A DNA stretch of 64,000 bases from Polyangiaceae bacterium (lineage in GTDB: Bacteria; Myxococcota_A; Polyangia; Polyangiales; Polyangiaceae), in NCBI GenBank assembly GCA_013214025.1, contig JABSRN010000060.1, positions 1 to 64,000 of the forward strand, written 5' to 3'. The notes beneath the pieces were generated by a model. The model made no database searches. It had not been told where the DNA came from and was given only the letters and a program-made list of their open reading frames with translations. The stretch's first letter is position 1; each line of letters starts with the position of its first letter. A program made the position numbers and the translations under genes. Of the stretch, positions 9,365 to 17,802 are shown piece after piece.

Positions 9365-11323
9365 ATGAAAGCACGATGGTTGTGCGGCGTGTGTATCGCT
9401 GTGGTGGCAGGCTGTGGAAGCGACGGCGAAAGCGGCGGAGGCGGCACCACTGTAAACACGGTCACCATTGAAGACGGCGACGATCCGGATCGCGATCGAA
9501 TCAGCAACAAGGACGAGGGAGGTGCCACCGCCAACGCGGACGGTGACGAATACCCCAACTACCTCGACAACGACTCGGACGGCGACGGCATTAGCGACGG
9601 GGAAGAGGCCGGCGATGCTGACATCGAAACCCCGCCCATCGACACCGACGGCGACGAGTTCCCCGACTTTCTGGATACGGATTCGGACGGCGACAGCATC
9701 AACGACACCACCGAGCTCGACATCAACTACGCGACAGTCGACACCGACGGCGACGGCATCCTGGACCACGTCGATCTCGATAGCGATGGAGACGGCATAT
9801 ACGACGTCTTCGAAGGCTTCGACGACACCGATGGCGACGGTATCCCGAATTTTCGCGATCTAGATAGCGACGACGACGGCATCTCCGACGAACTGGAATG
9901 GGGAGGCGCCGAAGCCGGCGACCGACCGCAAGATAGCGACGGCGATGGTTTTGTCGATGCCCTCGATCTCGACAGCGACAACGACTTCATTCCCGATAGC
10001 GCAGAAGATCCGAACGGCAACGGCCTCGTCGATGCCGGGGAGTCCTCCCCCACTAGCTCCGACACAGACGGCGACGGCACCCCGGACATTGTCGAAGTAA
10101 CGGCCGGCAGCGATCCGGGAGATCCCTCCGTCACCATCTCCGCCGGCGACTTCTACTTCATCCTTCCCTACGACGGTCCTGGCGACCTAGGCGATCTCGA
10201 CTTTACCACTGTCGTGCAAAAGGCTGACGTCTTCATTTCCATGGACACCACCGGCTCCTTCGGCGAAGAAATCGAGGCTGTGCAAACGGCACTCGAGCAA
10301 ACCATCGTTCCGGGCATCGCGGAGGTCATTCCAGATGCGGCCTTCGGTGTCGGCCGTTTTGAAGACTTACCCATCGAAGACTTCGGGCTCCCCGACGACC
10401 TCCCCTTCGAACTCCTACAAGCCATCACGACCGATGTTCCCGACGTTGTGAGCGGCCTGCAAGCTCTCAGCCCCACGGGCGGCGGGCTCGACGTTCCTGA
10501 GTCAGGATACGAGGCGCTCTATCAATGGGCCACCGGGGTCGGCCTGCCAGATTTTGGTTGGGGACCCTTCGCCCCTCCGGGCATTGGTGGCGTTGGTTTC
10601 CGAACGAATTCGCTGCCCATTATTGTGCACATCACAGACACTATCTCCCATTCAGCGACCGACTATTCCGACGTCGGCATCACGACCCACAGCAAGGCAG
10701 ACGCCCTCGCCGCACTGGGGGCCATCAGCGCGCGAGTCATTGGCGTCGACAGCCTGGAACACATAGGGGCACCCTTTAACCCTCGACCCCAACTCGAAGA
10801 GCTCGCCATCGCCACTCGCGCAGTCATTCCGCTGAACAGCGATGGCAAGTGCCTGACGGGTGTGGACGGCACGGAAGTACCGCCCGTCGACGGAGCTTGC
10901 CCGCTAGTCTTTGATGTCGAGAGTGACGGCAGCGGCCTCGGCCAGACCATCGTCGACGCCGTGGCTCAGCTGGCCACCTTAGGAGAGCTCGACATCAGCA
11001 CACGCACGCGGGGCAAGACTACCGGGCTTCAGAACGAGGTCGTCACCCCCGGCTTTACGACCGCTGACTTCATCAAGGGCGTGGCGCCTGTGCCCCCGCC
11101 GCCAACAGGCTCGACCATCGATGGCGAGGTATTCCGCAACGTCGTTCCCGGCAGCACAGTGGAGTTCAGCTTCGACGCCCTCAACGACTTTCAGCCATCG
11201 ACCGAAGTCGACCAACTCTTCGACGCCGACATCGAGGTCCTCGGAGACATGGTGACCGTACTCGACGTTCGCAACGTCTTCATCATCGTGCCTCGCGCCG
11301 AGCAATCGTACAACATCAACTGA
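9365..11323 (+). CDS. Lipoprotein with calcium-binding (TSP3-like) repeats and a VWA-like domain
   Basis: The protein has 652 residues. A lipoprotein signal ends in VVAGC (Cys about residue 17), followed by a short Gly/Ser linker. Residues about 35-240 hold roughly ten Asp-rich DxDxDG loops ([29 protein letters not shown]) of thrombospondin type 3 character, which bind calcium and form an extended stalk. From about residue 280 comes a VWA/integrin-I-like fold with an imperfect MIDAS ([10 protein letters not shown]; Thr replaces the usual first Ser). [17 protein letters not shown] and [10 protein letters not shown] strands follow. It is likely an outer-membrane-anchored adhesion protein. It lies 12 bases upstream of a MYXO-CTERM protein on the same strand, so the two are probably co-transcribed. 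Confidence 0.85.
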   Translation: MKARWLCGVCIAVVAGCGSDGESGGGGTTVNTVTIEDGDDPDRDRISNKDEGGATANADGDEYPNYLDNDSDGDGISDGEEAGDADIETPPIDTDGDEFPDFLDTDSDGDSINDTTELDINYATVDTDGDGILDHVDLDSDGDGIYDVFEGFDDTDGDGIPNFRDLDSDDDGISDELEWGGAEAGDRPQDSDGDGFVDALDLDSDNDFIPDSAEDPNGNGLVDAGESSPTSSDTDGDGTPDIVEVTAGSDPGDPSVTISAGDFYFILPYDGPGDLGDLDFTTVVQKADVFISMDTTGSFGEEIEAVQTALEQTIVPGIAEVIPDAAFGVGRFEDLPIEDFGLPDDLPFELLQAITTDVPDVVSGLQALSPTGGGLDVPESGYEALYQWATGVGLPDFGWGPFAPPGIGGVGFRTNSLPIIVHITDTISHSATDYSDVGITTHSKADALAALGAISARVIGVDSLEHIGAPFNPRPQLEELAIATRAVIPLNSDGKCLTGVDGTEVPPVDGACPLVFDVESDGSGLGQTIVDAVAQLATLGELDISTRTRGKTTGLQNEVVTPGFTTADFIKGVAPVPPPPTGSTIDGEVFRNVVPGSTVEFSFDALNDFQPSTEVDQLFDADIEVLGDMVTVLDVRNVFIIVPRAEQSYNIN

Positions 11324-11335
11324 TCAGGCCGTCTT

Positions 11336-14300
11336 ATGAAAAGCTTTATCAACCTAGCTCGCCCCTCCATCGCCAGCGCCCTGATACTGGCTCTCCTCTG
11401 CCCCAACGTATCGGTGGCCCATAGCGTCGGCCAGGTGCAAACCGCCAAACGCATCGCCCGGGCCACCCAGGTGTTTCTCGATCCCCAGGGCAACCCTGTG
11501 GGCGACGGCGGTACCAGCGGCAGCGATACCACCGCCCGACAGGGCGACATCCTCACCTTTGTGTTGCAGTTCACGCCGGTACCCAACGGCGCGAGCCGTG
11601 GTGCTGGCGGTTACATCACGGAATACGTTCCGGCTAACACGGAAGTGGTCGGCGTGCGCATTATCGACGCCTTAGGCAACACCATCAAACCCCAGCGCGG
11701 TCCGCAAATGAACGAGGGTTGGGGTCCACGAGCAAGACATGACGAATACGACGCGCTCGGCCTACTGCAAGGCAGCATGGCGCAGCTCTACGCGGACACG
11801 GGCATCTTTTATAGTACTCAAGCCAGCACGCTGCGGGTCCCCAACGATCAGTTCATCACGATTTACAACGGCATCGAGATGGCTCCCAAGGAGCCCAGCG
11901 GCAGCAAGGCGCTCAAAGAGCTTTTAGGCATTGCCGATCCTGACACCATGCCGGCTTACGCTCACACCCAGTGGGACTACGAACACACCATCGCCTATGG
12001 GTACAAGAATGCCTTCACCGGCCGGGTCAACCTCGACGGGCAGGGGAACACCCCCTTCGGCTTCGGTTCGGCGGTAGCGGGGCCTCAGACTCACTACAGT
12101 TATGAGACCCGGTTCGACCCCGAGTGCTCGGACGGCCTCAACAACGATGTCGGCAGCGACGGCGCCGACGGAATCGATTACCCCAACGATCCAGGCTGTG
12201 CCTCCGCCCTCGACAACTCCGAAGCCGACGCCGACGCCTCCAGCGCCCCAGAAGGTCCGTGGCAACGCATCAAGTACTTTGGTTCAGAAATCGGTCAAGG
12301 CACCGATACGGATTGCCTCAATTGTCTCGCTCCCGATTTCGTACGGGGCGGTATCCCCACCGAGCTGGGCTGGAGTCTCTCGGCGGACAACCCGCTGCCC
12401 GCGAACACCAACGCCGTTCGCTTCGCTGTAGGCGAGTTGATCGTCGGCAAAGAGTACTTCGCTGAGATCTCCCTCCGTGTGGTCAATTTGCCCCTCGATC
12501 CGTTCATGGGGCGCGACGTCAACTGCGCTGAAGTGTTTGGCGGAGACGCCGCTCAGCCTCAGAAAGGGCAGGACAATACCTGGCGTTACTTCGTACCCAG
12601 CCCGGCCTGTGTGCAGCTCAACTTGGTGTTTGCTCTCGAGGTCGACAAGCTAACGGCCCTCCAGGACGATATCCTCACCTACACCATTCGCGGCAAGAAC
12701 CTCTCCACCGAAATCCAGACCGGCGTCACCGTGACGGACTATTACATCGTTGGCGACGTTGAGTACTGCCCCAATGCCGCATGCGGTGGCGCGGCGACCA
12801 CAAACTCTGTGGTGCTCGGTCCCGCACCGGACTTCAGCACGCCGGGCGAGATCTCCTGGCCAGGCGTGAGTCTCGCCCCGGGCGAGGAGTACGTCTACCA
12901 GTGGACTATGACGGTGACGGGCGACAAGAAATCCACTATCAACCGCGCTACCTATCGCTCGGACTCCCTGCGAGCCGCCTCCGCGGGTGCAGACGCTGGC
13001 GCCGGCAACGACGACGGATTTTCGGTAGTCTCCCTGACCAACATTGAAGCCTTGGCGATTCTCGATCACGTGGCGACGGTCACGCCATCGAACACCACCT
13101 CCGGCTCGACCGTCCAGTACAGCGTCACGCTCACCAACACCGGTACCGGCGTCGCCGATGTAACGAAAAACCCGTTCATCAACATCCTGCTCCCCCCGGG
13201 CTTCAGTTACTGCCCGCCGGCGGATTGCATGCAGCCCACAGTGAACAACACCGGAGTGGGCGATCCGGCAATTGACGGTCAATTGCTCACGTTCACGGAC
13301 GGCCTGGTCGACATCGCCGAGGGTGGCGGCACGCTCGTGCTCGTTTTTGAGGTCACCTTGGACGGCAATGGCGACGCCTCCGGCGTCAGCGACGGCCGCT
13401 ACACCATCGACATCCAGAGTGAATTCAACGATCCCGGCGTGAACAAGCTGTTCGAGAATCAAACCTTCGAGCTCGCCCCCTTGATCGTTGGCGTCACTCA
13501 GTCGGACATTCCGACCCTGGACGGTCCGATCATGTCCGGCACCACCAGTGTGAGCGGACACACCACCGAGGGGCAAGGCGCGCTTATCACCGTTTACGTC
13601 GACGGCAACGCCGTGGCCACCGTAGTCGCCGGTACCAACGGCGACTTCACTGCCACGGTGCCCACTCTTTACGCCGGCCAGCGAGTGACCGCGAGTGCCG
13701 TCGCCAGTGGCGAAATCGAGAGCGACAAGCTCTCCCCCGAGGTCATCGTCGCCTCCCCTGAATCTACAGGCGGCGACGGCGGCACCGCGACACGGCCGCA
13801 GTGCTCGGACAACCTCGACAACGACGAGGACGGCTTGTTCGACTACCCGGAAGATCCGAGCTGTTCGTCCTACCTGTACGACGACGAGAGCGGCTTGCCC
13901 GCTTGTCGCGACCTGCTCGACAACGACGGCGACGGTAAATTCGACTGGCCGGAAGATCCCGGCTGTCTCGGAGCCGATGACCCCAGCGAGCTCACCTTGC
14001 CGGCCTGCGCCAATGGCGTTGACGACGACAACGACGGTCAGCGGGACTACCCGAACGATCCCGGCTGCAGCAGCGCCCTGGACAACGACGAGTCCGCCAC
14101 AGTCGGAGGGAGTGGCGGCGGTCTCGACGGCGGCGCCGGCAGCATCGACGCCAGCGTCGGAAGCGGCGGCACCAACGGCGGTGGCGCGAGCCAGGGCCCC
14201 AGCGCGACCAACGACGGCAGCGCCCCCAATCTCGGCGGCCTAGACTCCAGCGCCGGTACCAGCACGACGAGCAACAGCGCCAGCAGCGGAGACTCCAGCA

Positions 14301-14428
14301 GCTGCGCTTGCCGTGTCGGCGCGACTCCGACTCCGGGCAGCCGCTCCGGCGGCCTCGGTGCGCTCGTCGCCCTTGGCTTGACGCTCACCCGGCGCCGCCG
14401 TCGTGGGAGTCCACAACGCGAGGCATAA
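11336..14428 (+). CDS. Large secreted MYXO-CTERM protein with DUF11-like and Cys/Asp repeats
   Basis: The protein has 1,030 residues with a signal peptide ending near VSVAHS. The middle holds DUF11/conserved-repeat-like beta-sandwiches (DILTYTIRGKNLSTEIQTGVTVTD; TSGSTVQYSVTLTNTGTGVADV), common in bacterial surface proteins. An Ig-like module (VSGHTTEGQGALITVYVDG) follows. A Cys/Asp motif of the form C.D..DND.DG..DYP.DPGC occurs once near residue 260 (CSDGLNNDVGSDG) and three times near residues 820-915. After a Gly/Ser/Asn linker the protein ends in CACRVG, a hydrophobic helix and TRRRRRGS, a MYXO-CTERM type tail. It probably works with the calcium-repeat lipoprotein just upstream at the cell surface. 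Confidence 0.85.
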   Translation: MKSFINLARPSIASALILALLCPNVSVAHSVGQVQTAKRIARATQVFLDPQGNPVGDGGTSGSDTTARQGDILTFVLQFTPVPNGASRGAGGYITEYVPANTEVVGVRIIDALGNTIKPQRGPQMNEGWGPRARHDEYDALGLLQGSMAQLYADTGIFYSTQASTLRVPNDQFITIYNGIEMAPKEPSGSKALKELLGIADPDTMPAYAHTQWDYEHTIAYGYKNAFTGRVNLDGQGNTPFGFGSAVAGPQTHYSYETRFDPECSDGLNNDVGSDGADGIDYPNDPGCASALDNSEADADASSAPEGPWQRIKYFGSEIGQGTDTDCLNCLAPDFVRGGIPTELGWSLSADNPLPANTNAVRFAVGELIVGKEYFAEISLRVVNLPLDPFMGRDVNCAEVFGGDAAQPQKGQDNTWRYFVPSPACVQLNLVFALEVDKLTALQDDILTYTIRGKNLSTEIQTGVTVTDYYIVGDVEYCPNAACGGAATTNSVVLGPAPDFSTPGEISWPGVSLAPGEEYVYQWTMTVTGDKKSTINRATYRSDSLRAASAGADAGAGNDDGFSVVSLTNIEALAILDHVATVTPSNTTSGSTVQYSVTLTNTGTGVADVTKNPFINILLPPGFSYCPPADCMQPTVNNTGVGDPAIDGQLLTFTDGLVDIAEGGGTLVLVFEVTLDGNGDASGVSDGRYTIDIQSEFNDPGVNKLFENQTFELAPLIVGVTQSDIPTLDGPIMSGTTSVSGHTTEGQGALITVYVDGNAVATVVAGTNGDFTATVPTLYAGQRVTASAVASGEIESDKLSPEVIVASPESTGGDGGTATRPQCSDNLDNDEDGLFDYPEDPSCSSYLYDDESGLPACRDLLDNDGDGKFDWPEDPGCLGADDPSELTLPACANGVDDDNDGQRDYPNDPGCSSALDNDESATVGGSGGGLDGGAGSIDASVGSGGTNGGGASQGPSATNDGSAPNLGGLDSSAGTSTTSNSASSGDSSSCACRVGATPTPGSRSGGLGALVALGLTLTRRRRRGSPQREA

Positions 14429-14592
14429 TTCGCTGTCGGTGCGCCTCGTCGCCGTGCCGCGGGGCTCCGCACCCCGGTATGAGGCGGCAGATACTGTCAC
14501 CACAATTTGTCCGTGGCATGGGATGTCAGCATTAGCGCCTGGGCAGCGATGAACTATGCGTAATATTCAGAGGCTCTAGCCTCGGGAATCCT

Positions 14593-15597
14593 ATGCCTTC
14601 ATCTCTATCAGTCCGCACGCGCCACTCGTTGATCTCCGTCGCAATCGCCGCTGTCGCTCTCGCCGGTGCCTGCTCGGACACAGACGCCGAAGGCACTTCC
14701 GACAAGAACACCCCCGTTGCGAATACCGACGGCGGCGGGCGGGATCCCAGCTTGAGTGATGCCTCACCCGCAGCGGGCGGAAGCACTGCATCTGGCGGCA
14801 CCATCGGAAGCGGAGACATATCGTCCGGAGGCACCAGCAATGCCGGCGGCACCAGCAATGCCGGCGGCACCAGCAATGCCGGCGGCACCAGCAATGCCGG
14901 CGGCACCAGCAACGCCGGCGGCACCAGCAACGCCGGCGGCACCAGCAACGCCGGCGGCACCAGCAACGCCGGCGGCACCAGTAGCACGACTGGCCAGCGC
15001 GCCAACGGATCCAATAGCGGCAATGGCACAGGGTGCGCGGGTCAGATGGACGCCTGTGCCATCTGCGACGGCGACGGCAGTAGCTGCGGATGCTCTAGCC
15101 GATGGTGCATGGATATCGTGTACGAACACAATTTGGTCCGCGCTGCTATCAACCTCGGCACTTACCTCGAGCAACCTCAGGCGGTTCCACCGATCGCGAT
15201 GATGACTTGGGATCCCTTGATCGCCGAAAAGTCCCAATCCTACGCAACAAGCGTGACCCACTGGGACGATGGGCACAGCAGCGACGCCTATCGCAATTAC
15301 ACTAGCACCTACCACACCGGCGACCACGGCGAGAACATGGCTATCGGTACTGGAAGCTACGCGGATCCCGACGAATTTGTCGGGGCAAGTTGGGCTGCCA
15401 GTGAAGCCGTGGGTTGCACGGGCTCAAGCTGCGGTGGGCACTACACGCAGATAGTCTGGGACGACAGCATCGCCGTCGGCTGCGGCTCGAAGGACAACGT
15501 GCCCTTCGAATCCAATGAGGTCACGTACTACGGAACCCTCAGCGTCTGTCAGTATGGCGCCGCCGGCAACTACGGCGGCGAGCCCTATTCGTTCTAG
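14593..15597 (+). CDS. CAP/SCP-domain (PR-1-like) secreted lipoprotein
   Basis: The protein has 334 residues. An N-terminal hydrophobic signal ends in ALAGAC, a lipobox-like site. A 130-residue low-complexity stalk follows, including eight perfect GGTSNA hexapeptides. The CAP domain occupies about residues 170-334 with its signatures in order: YEHNLVRA, WDPLIAEKSQSYA, HTGDHGENMA, CGGHYTQIVW and CQYGAAGNYGG. The conserved His/Glu of the CAP cavity are present. Cysteines CAICDGDGSSCGC precede the domain. CAP proteins are secreted; some bind lipids or act on envelopes, but function is rarely predictable. No strong ribosome binding site is visible before the ATG. Confidence 0.9.
   Translation: MPSSLSVRTRHSLISVAIAAVALAGACSDTDAEGTSDKNTPVANTDGGGRDPSLSDASPAAGGSTASGGTIGSGDISSGGTSNAGGTSNAGGTSNAGGTSNAGGTSNAGGTSNAGGTSNAGGTSNAGGTSSTTGQRANGSNSGNGTGCAGQMDACAICDGDGSSCGCSSRWCMDIVYEHNLVRAAINLGTYLEQPQAVPPIAMMTWDPLIAEKSQSYATSVTHWDDGHSSDAYRNYTSTYHTGDHGENMAIGTGSYADPDEFVGASWAASEAVGCTGSSCGGHYTQIVWDDSIAVGCGSKDNVPFESNEVTYYGTLSVCQYGAAGNYGGEPYSF
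14827..14970 (+). repeat. 18-bp in-frame tandem repeat, 8 copies (GGTSNA)
   Basis: Eight 18-bp units encode GGTSNA. Units 1-4 use AAT for Asn and units 5-8 use AAC, so the array falls into two blocks of four. A ninth degenerate unit (GGTSST) follows. The array sits in the stalk of the CAP protein and can change length without breaking the frame. Confidence 0.9.
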
Positions 15598-15748
15598 GCG
15601 CCTAAGCTCCAACTGCGCTCCAGACACTGCGCGACGGATACTGCGCGCTCAATCAACCGGCCGCTCGATCCCCCGCTTGCGCAGGCGCGCATAGCCCTAC
15701 CAACAAGACGAGGACCGCAGCACCCCCGCTTCATGCTACCCCTCAGCC

Positions 15749-15985
15749 ATGAAGAACAAGACCGCTCTCGCCTTAGTTGCCGCCTTTGCCATAGGCTGCG
15801 CCTCCGCCAAGATATTCATCGTGCCCCCCGCCCACGCCAGCGGCAGCCAAAAGTGGGAGTACTTTTGTTTCGAGGAGAGCGAAGACGCCAAGGTGACGGA
15901 GAAAGCGAACAAGGCCGGCGCCCAAGGCTGGGAAATGTCGGGCTCAGGTGCCGGCTACAACTGGTGCTTCAAACGCGGCCTCTAA
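15749..15985 (+). CDS. Small secreted protein, DUF4177-like
   Basis: The product has 78 residues. A signal peptide or lipoprotein signal (ALALVAAFAIGC, then ASA) is followed by about 45 residues with KWEYFCFEE, NKAGAQGWEMSG and YNWCFKRGL. The pattern W-E-Y, then N..G..GWE, then a short strand resembles the DUF4177 fold, a small beta-alpha-beta domain of unknown function. Two Cys in the mature part could pair. The stop codon TAA is part of the first unit of a 13-bp tandem repeat. It stands alone on the plus strand after the CAP gene. Confidence 0.7.
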   Translation: MKNKTALALVAAFAIGCASAKIFIVPPAHASGSQKWEYFCFEESEDAKVTEKANKAGAQGWEMSGSGAGYNWCFKRGL

Positions 15986-16045
15986 GCACCCTCTCTAAGC
16001 ACCCTCTCTAAGCACCCTCTCTAAGCACCCTCTCTAAGCACCGCC
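15981..16045 (+). repeat. 13-bp tandem repeat overlapping a stop codon
   Basis: The unit TCTAAGCACCCTC is repeated four times without error from 15981 to 16032, followed by a partial fifth copy (TCTAAGCACCGCC). The first unit supplies the last codon and the TAA stop of the small secreted protein, so the repeat grew out of the gene's 3' end. Every unit contains a TAA, and since 13 is not a multiple of 3 the copies close different frames. Confidence 0.9.
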
Positions 16046-16190
16046 CCCTCGCAGAGAGGCCCGCTCGATGGCTGGCGTCGGCTGTGGGCTTCAGCTCTAG
16101 AGCGAGCGATTCCACCGCGGCTCGCACTTTTGCCCGGAGGGGCGCAGCCGTGAGAATCCAACAGTAGATTCGTCCCCGGTGCCCAAATGC

Positions 16191-16224
16191 AAGTCGGGCC
16201 AGAGCTTTCACTCCGGCCCGACTT
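16191..16224 (-). terminator. Hairpin downstream of Cys-rich lipoprotein gene
   Basis: Perfect 10-bp arms (AAGTCGGGCC / GGCCCGACTT) are extended inside by GAG/CTC after one mismatch, with a 6-base loop. It begins 21 bases past the stop of the minus-strand gene at 16246. The trailing sequence on the minus strand (GCATTTGGG) has only a weak T run. Confidence 0.55.
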
Positions 16225-16245
16225 CGGTTGATATTCGCCTAGAGG

Positions 16246-16902
16246 CTACATTCCGGCATCGTCGCCGATGGTCTCGCCGCTGCCGCCGCCGCCATCAGTT
16301 TCGCCGCCGCCGCCATCAGTTTCGCCACCTTCGTCATCGCCGTAGAGGGTCGGGCACTTGGTCGCCAGAGCGGCGCAAGACGCAACCTCAACCTGCTCCC
16401 CTTCCGAGTAATCACTCGTACCCGCAGTATCGCAGGAGGCGCCCGCGACCATGGCGGATTGTGCAGCTAAGGAGTCGCTCTCGCATGCTTCGATCTCAGC
16501 CACGGTCGCAGTGCAGCCGCTCAGCATCGCAGTCAGTGCGGTGCTGTCGCATTCGTCTGACGTATCTGCGCTATTATCAGCGTTGGCGTCGACAACACAC
16601 TCATCACGCATTGTTTCGCACGCAGCGGTATCGATTTCATCTCCGGTAGTCGTCGCCATCACAGCATAAAAGGTACATCCAGCCGTCGGATTGACCTTGC
16701 GCTCCGCGGTGTTGAGGGCGGCGCAAAGCGTCACGGCATCATCTCCGCTGAGGTCGCCAATGCTGCTTTCCGCCGGCAGACCCGAATTGATGCTGTTCCC
16801 AGCATTGTTCGTGTCGCTGGAGTCGTCGTCGGTGCTGCACGCAGCCGCGGTGAACAGGAGGGCAACAGAAATTCCAAGACACTTATTGAATGAGTTTTTC
16901 AC
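16246..16902 (-). CDS. Cys-rich putative lipoprotein, unknown function
   Basis: GTG at 16902 is the likely start. An AAAGG ribosome binding site lies 8 bases upstream, and the product then begins with a normal lipoprotein signal (KNSFNKCLGISVALLF, Cys in AAACSTDDD). Longer in-frame extensions to 17133 translate into a GC-palindrome and are implausible. The mature part (about 195 residues) has about ten spaced cysteines (TLCAALN, GCTFYA, CETMRDEC, DECD, SGCTA, CESD, ASCD, SCAALATKCP) that probably form disulfides. It ends in a Gly/Glu/Asp tail containing two GGGGETD-type repeats. No family was recognised. The style is that of abundant small myxobacterial lipoproteins. Confidence 0.7.
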   Translation of the reverse strand: MKNSFNKCLGISVALLFTAAACSTDDDSSDTNNAGNSINSGLPAESSIGDLSGDDAVTLCAALNTAERKVNPTAGCTFYAVMATTTGDEIDTAACETMRDECVVDANADNSADTSDECDSTALTAMLSGCTATVAEIEACESDSLAAQSAMVAGASCDTAGTSDYSEGEQVEVASCAALATKCPTLYGDDEGGETDGGGGETDGGGGSGETIGDDAGM

Positions 16903-17007
16903 GATATATACCTTTCGATGCCGCCTTGGGCCGCGAACCGCGGGCAAGGCGCAAAAGTCGAAAACGCATTGAACAATGGCCGTGGGCGGAAAGTAAACCT
17001 TCTTGCG

Positions 17008-17048
17008 AGCGGCCGAGCGGCCGCTCGGCCGCTCGGCCGCTCGGCCGC
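17008..17048. repeat. GC-only 8-bp tandem repeat with inverted partner
   Basis: GCTCGGCC is repeated three times head to tail at 17023-17046, and the reverse-complement unit GGCCGAGC lies just before it at 17011-17018. The block can fold into a strong hairpin around GAGCGGCCGCTC. It lies in the 180-base gap between two minus-strand lipoprotein genes, upstream of the 16902 start. Confidence 0.75.
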
Positions 17049-17081
17049 GACTCAGCCCAGCATGATCTACCCCAAACGTGA

Positions 17082-17789
17082 CTACAGCTCGTCGCCAGGA
17101 GGGCGGGCTACCAGACGAGGTTGCTCTAGGCACTGGCTGAACGTGATTTGCGATGTACCGCAGGACGGACCAATCACGATGGGTAGCGCATCGGGATCAA
17201 CCGGGCAGGTCATCTCTACCGTTGCCAGCGCGCCGCCGCAGGAGATGTAGTCAGCAAAATCTGACTTGCACTGCTGGTAAGCAAAGTTTTTCTCGCAGTC
17301 ACACTCGCAGGCTTCGAGCAGTCGCTCGGACGTCCGGGGCTCGTCAATTCCACCATCGACTTCCGGATCGAATCCGGAAAGCGCGATCTCAAGTCGGAAC
17401 TGGCAGCTGGGCGCCTCCGATAGCGCCGAACAGAATTGTTGGCAGGGTCGAGACACTGCTCCCGAGCACAAGCTGGGCAACGGTGGGGCCGTCTCCGCTA
17501 AACTGCCGTCGAAAATACGCGGGGGCTCGGTGTCCGGATAATTTCCATCGCTAAACGTGAGTACGTCAGACGGGCCGGCGTCTTCGGGAGGCGCAGCTTC
17601 GGGGGGCGTGATCGGGGGGACAGCAGCGTCAATCGACGACCCCGAATCCGCGCCGGCGGCGTCGGGCCTTTCCCGGCCCCCCGTGGGGGTCAGTCCTTCC
17701 GCTGGGGCCAGAGTGTGCTCGTCAGCGGCTCGACACGCAAAGGCGCCAAACGCGCCAAACGCGACGATCAATAAGGGGCGGAGTCTCAT
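17082..17789 (-). CDS. Cys-rich putative lipoprotein, unknown function
   Basis: The likely start is the ATG at 17789 (MRLRPLLIVAFGAFGAFAC), which gives a compact lipoprotein signal. The frame extends to 17831 but would overlap the end of the giant gene. The product has about 235 residues. A Pro/Ala/Asp-rich linker (residues about 25-105) is followed by a Cys-rich domain with CSGAVSRPCQQFCSAL, SCQFRLEIA, LEACECDCEKNFAYQQCKSDF, SCGGAL and GPSCGTSQITFSQCL. Six or more disulfides are possible. No family was recognised. The start lies 13 bases after the giant lectin gene on the same strand, so it is probably the second gene of that operon. Confidence 0.7.
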   Translation of the reverse strand: MRLRPLLIVAFGAFGAFACRAADEHTLAPAEGLTPTGGRERPDAAGADSGSSIDAAVPPITPPEAAPPEDAGPSDVLTFSDGNYPDTEPPRIFDGSLAETAPPLPSLCSGAVSRPCQQFCSALSEAPSCQFRLEIALSGFDPEVDGGIDEPRTSERLLEACECDCEKNFAYQQCKSDFADYISCGGALATVEMTCPVDPDALPIVIGPSCGTSQITFSQCLEQPRLVARPPGDEL

Positions 17790-17802
17790 CAGAGCTTTCG
17801 AA

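Noticed and set aside
12650-13576. 308-codon minus-strand frame inside the MYXO-CTERM gene
   Set aside because: Gly/Val/Arg-rich antisense of DUF11-like repeats; a high-GC artefact.
14827-14970. Tandem repeat as a possible CRISPR-like array
   Set aside because: Units are contiguous without spacers and code in frame for GGTSNA.
16903-17133. N-terminal extension of the 16246 lipoprotein to 17133
   Set aside because: It would translate the GC-palindrome and place the signal peptide about 77 residues inside; GTG 16902 with AAAGG is better.
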